From NCBI GenBank assembly GCA_036897095.1, contig JAYMSP010002230.1, positions 1 through 25,447 of the forward strand: a stretch of 25,447 nucleotides of DNA. Direction: 5' to 3'. Shown piece by piece: positions 13,291-22,125 of the stretch (the stretch's first letter is position 1; the number at the start of each line of letters is the position of its first letter). Position numbers and translations under genes: made by a program. The DNA is from Plantago elongata (Eukaryota; Streptophyta; Magnoliopsida; Lamiales; Plantaginaceae). The notes beneath the pieces were generated by a model. The model saw only the letters and a program-made list of their open reading frames with translations. It was not told the DNA's origin and searched no databases.

Positions 13291-13984
13291 CACAAGTATC
13301 ACAATACACTCCATTACTATCGCATGGGAGTATGGTTTAAAGCATGAACCTTTTTAACTTGTTGATGTAAAGGGAAGAAAGTTATTATATATAACTAGAT
13401 TTGTGATTGTACTATAGGAAATTTGGTTGGACATAAAATATCTCTTTTATTAATCTCATATAATTTTATCTACAAAAATTAAAAAAAAAATATTTTGAAC
13501 ATATTTTTCAATTCGTCTCGATAAGACGATTTCATAGACATTAATCGTGAATGCTACTATTATAAAACTAGAATGATCACAACATGGTACGAATGATATG
13601 TTTTTTCCTTTATTTTCACTTATTTTTCAATCTGCAAAAACGGATGACTTTTAAAGTTCCAACAAACTTTTACCTTTTAGTACTCTACTTAAAAAAATAT
13701 TTAAAAATAAATGTAGGTATGATTGAATTGCATTAAGTTCATCAAGCAGTTAAGTCGTATTAGTATACGTTTTTCATTTACAAGTATAATCCAATTGTGT
13801 ATCATCTATCAATTGTTTAACTTCAAACTCCTCTTAAACCATTGAATAATTCACTTGCAAAATATATTATATTCATTAACAGGTCTAAGATAAAAATACA
13901 ATATAATAAGAAACACGGTTATTAAAATGAAAAGGACTACAAAGATGATAATCTGGTACATTTCTCTAAAGATTTATAATCGAA
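13291..13984. other. AT-rich core between two CCGAA arrays
   Basis: About 690 bp of AT-rich DNA without a supported gene. With the arrays on both sides, on the same strand, it may be the centre of an older element built like the hAT-like one at 14594-15375. I found no terminal inverted repeats to prove this. Confidence 0.4.
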
Positions 13985-14530
13985 AACCGTCCGGATCAAA
14001 ATAAAATACATTTCTATACAGACCCGAAAGAATCAAATTATTTTAATTTAATGGCCAAAATCTGAATAACATCTGAACCTGAAAATATTCGACCTGAAAT
14101 AATCAACATTATTTTGATTTAATGGCCAAGATCTGAATACCATCCGAACCTTAAAATATTCGACCTGAAACAATCCGAAATATTTTAGTTCGACAACGAT
14201 CCAAATCCGAAAATATTCGACTTAAAACAATCCAAAAAAATTTATCTGAAAGGATCCAAACCCGATCCGACCCGAAACAATCTAATTTTTTTATCCGATA
14301 GGACCCATATCCGAATAACATCTGAACCCAAAGTGACCTGAATGCGAAGCAACCCAATCTGAAATGAGTCGATCCAAAGTGACCCAAAATATCAATAACA
14401 AGAAACAATCCAAACCCGATCATCATTCAAATCCGATACAAACTCAAACCCGACCCGAAAGTGATCCGAAATAAAATGCAGACTAGAATGACCCTATTTG
14501 AACTCGATCCGAATGACCCGATTGCTAGAT
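13985..14530 (+). repeat. Degenerate GACCCGAA array, right block
   Basis: Same word family and same strand as the array at 12890-13290. It includes an internal near-duplicate: AATGGCCAAAATCTGAATA at about 14051 and AATGGCCAAGATCTGAATA at about 14121. The array ends near 14530. Confidence 0.85.
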
Positions 14531-14585
14531 CTAGTCATGGGTTTCATTCCCGTTGAAGCGAGTTTGTGTTCTAGTATATGCTAGC

Positions 14586-14593
14586 ATTATAAT
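14586..14593. repeat. Left target-site duplication of hAT-like element
   Basis: ATTATAAT lies directly outside the left terminus. It matches ATTGTAAT at 15376-15383 with one difference. Eight bases is the duplication length known for hAT transposons. Confidence 0.6.
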
Positions 14594-15375
14594 TAGTCCT
14601 GGTAAAATTGATATGAATCCGAAATCCGATTTTGACCCGAATTGACGAAGGTTAACCATTCGAATAATGATCTGAAATTCAATTTGAATTCATCTGAATA
14701 AATATGACCCGAAAAGCATCCAATCCGAAATAATTCGAATTAAAATTGATACATACTCATTCGATCGACAAGGTTAGCCATTAGTATATACATAATACCG
14801 GAGTATTAGTATGATCATGATATAATTAGTGTTGGTGAACTTCTACACTTGAGAGTTGATGATGCCAAATTGCACCAATATATGAATTGCACAACTATAT
14901 ATGAATTCAATTTTTGGAACTAATGAAGTGACATACAGGTCATTGAACTGTTAGGTCATAGGCAGATAAGAACTTAATTTATGAACTGTTAGGTTTCGTT
15001 TATAGATACAAATAGAGAAATAGACTACCATATATGGATGTGATTTAGATTTTTTTTTAAAATTATAATTAAGTGATTACTACAAAATAAATTTTCAAAA
15101 TTATTTTTTTAAATTATATTTTATATCATATCATATCATATCGAGAAAAGATAAAATGATAGATTCAATTTTTCACAAGAAATAGTATGGAGTATTATAA
15201 TTAGAATAACAATTGAATCCAAAATTATCCTATACGAAATGAATGAGAGCTTTATCCTCCAAACAACATTCGAATTCGAACAACATTCGCATCCGATCCG
15301 AATCGATCCGAATTCATCCGAACTTAATTACACATCTAAAATAATTCGATCTAAACCGTCCGTTTGTCAGGACTA
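14594..15375. mobile_element. hAT-like non-autonomous DNA element, 782 bp
   Basis: The left end reads TAGTCCTGGTAAA. The right end, read inward on the other strand, is TAGTCCTGACAAA, giving a 13-bp terminal inverted repeat with two mismatches. Imperfect 8-bp duplications flank it (14586-14593 and 15376-15383), and the match continues outside as a CTAGC/GCTAG pair. CCGAA-type words cluster inside both ends (14615-14770 and 15255-15360), like subterminal repeats. The centre is AT-rich, with TGAACTGTTAGGT repeated at 14944 and 14982 and an ATATC tract at 15121-15142. No transposase is present. Placement in hAT rests on duplication length and terminus style only. Confidence 0.65.
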
Positions 15376-15383
15376 ATTGTAAT
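15376..15383. repeat. Right target-site duplication of hAT-like element
   Basis: ATTGTAAT pairs with ATTATAAT at 14586-14593 (7 of 8 bases match). Confidence 0.6.
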
Positions 15384-15842
15384 AGCTAGATTGAGTTGAT
15401 GAGTAATGACGTAAATATTGATTTGTAAATGATTTGATGTAATCTATATCCACATATATGTGTGTGTGTGTAAAATTGGTGGGCTAGTTCAAGTCACATT
15501 CATTTTCAAGTCTAAACTATTATGTGGAATTAACATCATTTAAATTATATTTCCTAAACCTGCCTTATTTATGCTACACACGGATTAAATGCTATAGCCA
15601 AAATCGTTTACTACAATGTGAACTAAATTCATCATATCAAATGGTAAGTTGTTCAATTTTGAATGCATACATAGTAATTTTAGGTGATGCAATGAATTCA
15701 TTTATTTTATTTTATGCCATACGAATATTTGTTTCACACAATCATTTATACAAATTTTTTCAAACATACAAGTCTATTTATTTTGAAGAACTAGAATGTA
15801 CAGTTAAAAAAATTATCCAAATAATTTATTGATTAATATTTC
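15384..15842. other. AT-rich intergenic DNA
   Basis: No supported gene. A short TG tract lies at about 15458-15471. An open frame of about 100 codons at 15524-15832 is AT-rich, with no recognisable motif, and is probably chance. Confidence 0.6.
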
Positions 15843-15853
15843 AAATCATTTAA

Positions 15854-15913
15854 CCTCAAACCAATAAGTCGGAGGTTCGAGTCACCCTTTAGACGTTTCA
15901 AAAAAATAAAATA
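15854..15913 (+). mobile_element. 5'-truncated copy of a short tRNA-derived SINE
   Basis: The body CCTC...CGTTT (15854-15898) matches 41 of 45 bases of the 3' half of the SINE at 18328-18414, including the B box GGTTCGAGTCACCC. It ends in an A-rich tail. An exact 11-bp duplication, AAATCATTTAA, flanks it at 15843-15853 and 15914-15924, and the left copy abuts the truncation point. This is typical of incomplete target-primed reverse transcription. The A box is missing, so this copy should not be transcribed by RNA polymerase III. Confidence 0.8.
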
Positions 15914-15924
15914 AAATCATTTAA

Positions 15925-16330
15925 TAATTTATTAGTACGTATACAATATGTATCTCCATATAATATAGTTGTCAAATACATTCAAATGATGTTATGTGAT
16001 CTAAACAAAATCTTATGAAACATATATAAAGTCCAAAATAACTCATCATTTTCAAGTTTATATCATATAGCCAAATTGCTATTCTAAAGGGGTTGTATAG
16101 AACTTTTCCCAACTTTCAATCTCCTAATTTCTAGAAATAATTATATACGCCTCCCCTGCAGGATGCCTATGTTGCATCTGAATCATTCGGGATCAATAAT
16201 TACATCCAGGTTCATAAATCAATTTTTACGTTGACCAGCTTAATTCACTATTCATTTTACTTGCAAACCAAACATAGCCTTAGCCAATTCTTTTCACTTT
16301 TACTTACTCGGTTTGGGAAAATTACAATAT
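15925..16330. other. AT-rich intergenic DNA
   Basis: No gene is supported. The phrase CAAACCAAACATAGCC at about 16264-16279 resembles the termini of some plant DNA transposons, but I found no good inverted partner. Confidence 0.5.
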
Positions 16331-16366
16331 CTTCTTCCACCCACCAAACTTCTTCCGTCAGAAAGC

Positions 16367-16444
16367 CCACGCAAGCAGCTCGCAACCAAGGCCGCTCGCA
16401 AGTCTGCACCGGCCACCGGTGGAGTGAAGAAGCCCCATCATTTC
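16367..16444 (+). pseudogene. Histone H3 N-terminal-tail fragment (H3.1-like)
   Basis: Twenty-four codons here read [13 protein letters not shown] followed by [11 protein letters not shown], identical to histone H3 residues P16 to H39; the next two, H and F, fit R40 (changed) and F41. Alanine at position 31 and phenylalanine at 41 are the plant H3.1 (replication-dependent) type rather than H3.3. Nothing before P16 or after F41 reads as H3: the first 15 residues and the whole histone fold are absent. The frame stays open to 16564 but only into proline- and serine-rich GC-rich sequence. It lies in a GC-rich island within AT-rich DNA. It is best read as a captured gene fragment, not a working histone. 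Confidence 0.88.
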
Positions 16445-16985
16445 TGCGCCTCATCTCCTCCGGTTTGCGCCTCTTCCAGCTCCACCAAATCCTCCACCGG
16501 CGCGCCTCCTCGTCTCCACCAAATCCGCCGCGTGCACCTGCCGTGTCGTATTCGGGAAGAGTAACAAAAGGAGGACTAAATAAAGATTGACATTCACCGA
16601 AACAGGTTTCTGGCTTGTTTTACTTCTGCTGCTCTTCGGTTCTCGTCTCTTCTTTCTTGCTCACGTGAAATATGAAATAAGTGAAGGAGGCGATGGGGTG
16701 GTGGCGAAATCGGAGGAAGGGTGGATCGGTGGTGGGTGGTGGCGAAATCGGTGGACTCGGTATCCTTCATCTCCAAGTTCTTCACGGCTTCTCTTCTTCA
16801 TCTCCTTATTTCTCACGATTTTCGGTGGTGAGGCGGAGTACTGTGGTGGTGGACGTTTGGTGGTGGTGAGGCGGAGGACTGTGGTGGTGGTGGTGAGGCG
16901 GGTGACTGTGGTGGTTGTTGCAGGGACTGAAATGAAAGTTATGAAAACTAGAAACTCTTGTAGTTGATAATTTGATACACCTAAT
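16445..16985 (+). repeat. GC-rich island with G-rich tandem repeats
   Basis: CTCCACCAAATCC occurs twice (16480 and 16514). GGTGGCGAAATCGG occurs twice, near 16700 and 16738. GGTGGTGAGGCGG occurs three times (16824, 16862, 16889). The run 16824-16920 is very G-rich on the plus strand. Open frames on both strands here are low-complexity by-products. No promoter or gene is recognised. Confidence 0.75.
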
Positions 16986-17340
16986 TGCAAAATTCAAAAC
17001 GTTATGGGGATTAAATTGAACTCTAAAAAATTTGAAGGGTGATATTTTGAAAAACAGAAAGTTGAAAAGTGATATTCTATTTTGTTCAAGGACTTGAAAT
17101 GTAAATAGGTTGTTTGGTCCATTTCAAAAGCTGAAATTCGAACTGGGTATAAATGACTTTTTCGGACTTAAGTTCGCTAAAAGTCAAATTCGTGGACCTG
17201 AATGTAATTAATTTTTATTGACTAGGACTCCATGCAATTATTGATCCGGCCATTGCAACTTTTAAATCTAAGCTACAATGTTCTGCCTATTTTTCCTTCA
17301 TTCAATTAATTTTAAAACTATTTCTGATAACAACAGCTAA
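16986..17340. other. Intergenic DNA with a short duplicated motif
   Basis: GTGATATT recurs in the segments at about 17039-17047 and 17069-17077, each near an AGAAAGTTGAAAAG-like phrase. No gene is supported. Confidence 0.5.
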
Positions 17341-17480
17341 TACACGCCCGTTTCCATTTTACTCCCGTTTCCCTCTTCAAAATAATCTAGGGTTTTGCCT
17401 CTCTTCGAAATCAACTAATTGCCTCCGATTAAGAATACGTGCGGCATCAATCTGATCATCCAGTTCGATTGGAGTTCTCG
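17341..17480 (+). promoter_or_regulatory. Telo-box leader, possible 5' UTR of a plus-strand gene
   Basis: CTAGGGTTTT at 17387-17396 is the telo-box (AAACCCTA on the other strand), common at the start of plant ribosomal-protein and other housekeeping genes. A pyrimidine-rich leader follows, and a donor-like CG|GTATGA ends it at 17480. A second donor-like site with the same GGTATGACAATCT lies at 17728. No coding exon follows before the LTR begins at 17779, so the gene, if real, is off the window or broken by the transposons. Confidence 0.35.
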
Positions 17481-18310
17481 GTATGACAATCTATGTCCTC
17501 TTTATTTTTTTTCCTTTCCGTTTGCCATTTAATTGCAGTGAAGAAATACCTTGAATCATTTTGAAACTTATTGCGACAATACTCGGCTTTCAATGTTTTG
17601 CTGTATCTTGAATTCATGTTTGGTATATACAGATGTTGTTATGTCGATGAATTAATTTTCTGGAAATCAAGTTACCTTCTCCGGTCAAGAAGTATTGCTT
17701 ACTAGATTTTCGTTCGGATTACTGAAAGGTATGACAATCTCATTCTGCTTGAATTATTGGATTATATATAGATAATAGTGTAACACCCCAGATTTTCCGG
17801 AGATGCTACTATGCATATAAGTAACATTAAAGCTGATAGTGTGCATCAATACATAATTCGCACAAACTGACATACAATACTTCTCTCGTTGTCTGAGACA
17901 CAGAATTACTCCCGGAAACATTTTAACTAGCAATTGACCTAATAATTCCAATAAGATCAACTTCTTAAATTGTCAGCGGAAGGCTTGTTCTTGTTATCAT
18001 TGGTCTCACTCGATGGCACATCGATAGTCAATTCCACCAAAACTATGTTCATCTAAATAGTTTTAGGAAAAATTGGGTGAGCTAAACGAGCCCAGTGGGT
18101 AACGATGAGGGATTCCATTTTAAGAATATATATTTTCCTTTATTTTTGAAAACGATGATATCTAAAGAAGTTATCAGTTTGAGGGTAATGTTAATTGATA
18201 CGATATAACCGGAATAAACTACGAGATTGGTCAAACTTATAATTATTATATTACTCTATATCAGCTTATCATTGTAACACTAAATTTAGATTTCAAATGT
18301 TAAATATATT

Positions 18311-18327
18311 AACAATGGAGTCGATCT
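18311..18327. repeat. Left target-site duplication of SINE
   Basis: AACAATGGAGTCGATCT; the right copy at 18415-18431 differs by one base (GGTCT instead of GATCT). Confidence 0.9.
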
Positions 18328-18414
18328 GACAACGAAGTGCAGTACAGTTGGTAAGACGCTTCACCTCCAACTAATAAGTCGGGGGTTCGAGTCACCCTTT
18401 AGTCGTTTAAAAAA
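18328..18414 (+). mobile_element. Very short tRNA-derived SINE, full length
   Basis: A unit of about 87 bp with an A-box-like CAGTACAGTTGGTAAGACGC (18340-18359) and a B box GGTTCGAGTCACCC (18384-18397), followed by CTTTAGTCGTTT and an A-tail. A 17-bp duplication with one mismatch flanks it, so the insertion is fairly recent and younger than the LTR that holds it. There is almost no tRNA-unrelated body, which is unusual: most plant SINEs are 100-350 bp. It presumably depended on a LINE for movement. Confidence 0.88.
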
Positions 18415-18568
18415 AACAATGGAGTCGGTCTTCTAGAGGTTGCTCCTCCTACAGACTCTTTAAATATATTACATTATCGTCAAGAGGCATATTTGAACAG
18501 GTAGCTTCTTGATTGTATAGAATAAGAGGTGTGACTCACATGATAGTGATATAGGTGACCTTCTCAAG

Positions 18569-18990
18569 ATTACCTTTTAAACAAAGGCCAGTGCAAAATA
18601 TTCCTGATTACTTTTACTCAAGGTCATTATGGGAACTACTCCCCATTACCTTTTAACTAAGGTCATTATGGGAACTTCTCCTGATTACCTTTAAACAAAG
18701 GTCATTATAGGAACTACTCCCGATTACCTTTAAACAAGGTCATTTTGGGAACTACTCCCAATTACCTTTAAATAAGGGTCATTATGGGAACTATCCCCGA
18801 TTACCTTTAAACAAGGGTCATTATGGGAACTACCCCCGATTACCTTTAAACAAGGGTCATTATGGGAACTACTCCCGATTACCTTTAAACAAGGGTCATT
18901 ATGGGAAACACTCTCGATTACCTTTAAACAAAGGTCATTATGGAACTACTCCCGATTACTTTTAAACAAAGGGCATTAGGGTGGGAACTC
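18569..18990 (+). repeat. Tandem array, 38-39 bp unit, 11 copies, inside LTR
   Basis: The unit contains ATTACCTTTAAACAAGGGTC then ATTATGGGAACTACTCCCG. Copies start at about 18569, 18608, 18646, 18684, 18723, 18761, 18800, 18839, 18878, 18917 and 18955. The central copies are almost identical and the outer ones diverge, which suggests unequal exchange or replication slippage. Confidence 0.95.
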
Positions 18991-19130
18991 TTTTTATGCG
19001 AGGTTGTCACCCTCGTCTGAATATCTTTTAACGCGAGGTTGTCACCCTCGTCTGAATATCTTTTTATGCGAGGTTGTCACCCTCATCTGAATCTCTTTTT
19101 ACCGAGGTTGCACCCTCATTTATTTGTATT
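18991..19130 (+). repeat. Second tandem array, 35 bp unit, 4 copies
   Basis: The unit contains GCGAGGTTGTCACCCTCGTC. Copies start at 18991, 19026, 19061 and 19096, the last being degenerate. Each unit contains the short inverted pair CGAGG...CCTCG, able to form a small hairpin. It follows the first array directly but has an unrelated sequence. Confidence 0.93.
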
Positions 19131-20464
19131 CTCATTTTTATAACCTATTTGTCCTCATGATGTTTTAGACGTTTGATCGACATATACATCGGGAATGTGT
19201 TGTTAAACGTGCGACGATCGAAATCCTTTCCTACAATTTCATTTTTCAGTTACAGAAGGTGAACCCCTAGGGTCAAATGCATTCCAAAAGCTTTATTAAT
19301 TATATTAGGTAATTTATATTCATTGAATTAGGTCCTTGAGGTTATCCGTGCGATAAACTTCGAATTCGAGTTCGTCTCTAAATCATATGATTCTGGAAGC
19401 TTACTAGTCCTTCAATGTAAAATAAAATTAGGCATTGCAACTTTCAGTAAATACGATAAAATTATTTTTCTCTTGTACTTCACTGAGTTAGATTTCTAAA
19501 TCCTACTTATAGGTTTAATGATTCCTAATGTGTTAGTCATAATGATTTTTTCAACTACAACAGTCCTGCATGAAGCAATGATAGTATTTTAATCATAAGA
19601 TATTCCTTTCTACACTAAAAATTCCAAATCTTACATCAAAAGTTAGATAATTCAATTCTATATCATTTCAAAGAATCTTAGACTATTTTAAATTGAGTAA
19701 GGTACTTGAATGAAGAGTTTTGTAACTAACCCCTGTTCTTCGCTTACTGTAATTATCTTTACTGTAATTATCTATAGTGTACGATTTTTAGTTAATTCCA
19801 TACATATCAGATTACTGTAATTGCTTTCCCAGTTCTCCAATGTCGTGTTGGATATCCCCAGAAAAATTAGTACCGACTAACATCGAACATTTCTATTTTA
19901 ATCGAACTTTACAAAATTATTGCAGTTTGCATACATAAATGTTGGATCTTCAAGATTTCAATCTTCTAGGCCCTAAGTCTCAGATGCAATAGACTTTATA
20001 AATCATCTAAACACCTATGAAGGATTTATGACATTTGCTAAAGAGAAATGTTTTAAGGATATATCATAAAAATCCCAAATCTATACATGTTTGCAACCAA
20101 ATGAGGTCAAAGAATAGATTTTAGAGATGAGAAAGATATTTTTACCCACCATGTCAAATGTCTTCCTTGATCTTGGGATGTATTCTTTCCCAATTAAAAT
20201 TTGTCTTCTACAATTGATCTCCTAGAAGATTCTTGGAGGGTTTTAGTGGTGCAAAGATGGAAGAAAATTAAGAGGAGATAAAAGGGAGAAAATGAACTAG
20301 ACGGAATAACTTTTACCTTCCAACTTCTTGACTTGTATCTTCAATCATGAAGATGAATATGCCATTATCTTTCTTGTGTTGAGGGGATTCTAAATATATA
20401 CTTACATGCGAATTTCATACGGAAGAGGAGCTTGGAGAGAATGCCTATGGAGGTTGTTAATGAA

Positions 20465-21725
20465 TGTTGGTACAGATAACAGTAATAATGTGTGTGTGTT
20501 TGTAATGCTGGAAAATAAGTACATAAAGTAAACAACACATCAATTTATAGTGGTATCTCAAGGTGGCGTAATCCTCCAACTAATCCACTCGGACTTTATG
20601 AGACTTGGAATTCACTAGAACAGATAATTGAGTTCACCTTACGATAAATCATATTCTAAGATCCCTACAAACAAATGGTTTCCAACTAAATGTTCCCCTA
20701 AGTTTTTCCCTAGCTCATAGAGCCAAGTACTTCTTGTACTCAAGATAACCTTGGAGCTTTTTCTTGATTTCCCAAACCAAGTACAACCTGTACTCCACGC
20801 CTTGTTGGTGTTGGTTATATGTTGATTGTCAGGTGAGCTTTTCTTATAACTTTCCAGCTATTTTTCAGAGAGCTTGAAGAGATTATACTACTTGATATAC
20901 TTATTCAGTATATTGTAGGTTCTCCTTTTTGACCCAAGAAATTGGTATCCGATCTGGAGAATGAACTTCAGAAAGGGTATCCGAAAGTTCAACTCTTTCA
21001 CGAATAACAATCTATTGTTATAGGTTCAGGACACTTTGAACTACTAGTGATTATTCGAGCTTGTTAGTGACAATAATAAGCTTGGAGAATGGCACAATGC
21101 TTGAGAGAATACTTGCTTGATAAGTAGATATGAGCGTAGTTCGTGAATGTATTTCTCAGCTTCTAAGTGGTGATATTTATAGATGAGTTTGAGAGTCCTT
21201 TGAATAGTATCCAATAGACCTTCTCAAAATTCAATTCGTTGATATCTCGAAATGAGTACTCAGAAGTCCCTTTCTCATTTTCAGAGAGGACTATGCATTG
21301 ATCGACTTTTCAGTCGGTGTAATTAATGCACTGTACTATTTATTGTTTCGTAGTATCAACTGATACATGAGCCTTTCTGAAAGCTAGCATGCTCCTTGAC
21401 TCGATGATGTCATATGTTCAGAGACATGTTATGTGCTTTACTTAACATAATCTATCTGAGGAGACTAACCCGTGTCTTCATCAAACTTGTGCAATCTTCA
21501 GTCTTCAATTCTTCGATTTAAATCCATCGCTAGGATCCTTCTTAATGACCTTCTCAAAATATAAAATTACATTCAGAGACCTAATAATCCTAATACAAGT
21601 TTAACTAGATTAACATACTAAGTAATTTTCCTCTTTTACAATGTTCAAGTGAACTAAGAGTACTGTCACCTTTCTGTATTAAAGATAAGTCATATGATAA
21701 AAAATACTAACAGATATTCCTAACA
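20465..21725 (-). mobile_element. 3' LTR of a Ty1/copia (Sirevirus-like) element, fossil
   Basis: On the minus strand the LTR runs from TGTTAGGAATATC (at 21725) to ...CTGTACCAACA (at 20465): a 1,261-bp unit with the TG...CA ends and short TGTT terminal repeats. A polypurine tract precedes it. Near its end it has the GTGGATTAG and ACCACTATAAAT segments that I associate with long copia LTRs. The flanking ATGAA at 20460-20464 would be one copy of the 5-bp duplication; the other lies outside the window. Confidence 0.75.
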
Positions 21726-21740
21726 AATTTTCCCCTTTTT
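21726..21740 (-). other. Polypurine tract of the copia element
   Basis: On the minus strand AAAAAGGGGAAAATT(T) lies directly before the LTR start TGTTAGG. This is the standard position of the plus-strand primer in LTR retrotransposons and fixes the LTR limit and the element's orientation. Confidence 0.8.
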
Positions 21741-22125
21741 GATCAGTCATGCATGACTATCTTAAAGTCCTATTACAAACATGGAAGTGAAAACAATCCA
21801 CCACTTAATCATCTCAAATGATATTCAGATAAATTAATTGTAGAAAGTAAACATCAACCAAATCACAAGATGTTAACTTTGCTGACAAGTTATCTTTTAT
21901 AGACGGTTTCTTAGAGTATGATCATCAGAAATAACATTACAACACAAGATAATTTTAAAAATATTGAACAATAAAGATTAATTCAACAAAGTGATTACAA
22001 AACTACTAAGCAAATTAGGACAACAGGAGAAACCAAGCTCCTAGTAAATATCCTAACATACTAGTCTTCAAGTTTTCAAAATTAACTTAGGTTCAGAAAC
22101 CTCAAGTTCTTAGCACCTTTCTGGA
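21741..22125 (-). other. Untranslated 3' part of the copia element
   Basis: AT-rich DNA between the last coding remnant and the polypurine tract. No gene is seen. Confidence 0.6.

Larger units (their letters stand above)
17779..20464. mobile_element. Ty3/gypsy-type LTR, fossil, right end not seen
   Basis: It begins TGTAACACCCC, the usual first bases of Tekay/Del-type gypsy LTRs in plants. It also contains a GGGTGAGCTAAACG...CCCAGTGGGTAAC-type segment (about 18076-18102) that I associate with such LTRs. There is no coding sequence. It contains an inserted SINE and two tandem arrays. It appears to stop at 20464, where a copia LTR starts; its own end is probably beyond that insertion. About 2.7 kb would be long but possible for this group. 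Age cannot be estimated without the partner LTR. Confidence 0.6.

Noticed and set aside
14151-14426. Minus-strand open frame rich in F, G, R and D
   Set aside because: Lies wholly within the CCGAA array and is a by-product of its repeats.
15524-15832. Open frame of about 100 codons on the plus strand
   Set aside because: AT-rich, no motif, no promoter or neighbours; likely chance.
16587-16997. Several open frames on both strands rich in V, R, T and H
   Set aside because: All overlap the G-rich tandem repeats and are low-complexity.
18328-18414. A functional tRNA gene
   Set aside because: The boxes are present but no cloverleaf can be made out, and the A-tail with target duplications shows a retroposed SINE.
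18569-19130. CRISPR-like array
   Set aside because: Units are directly adjacent with no unique spacers, and the DNA is plant nuclear.
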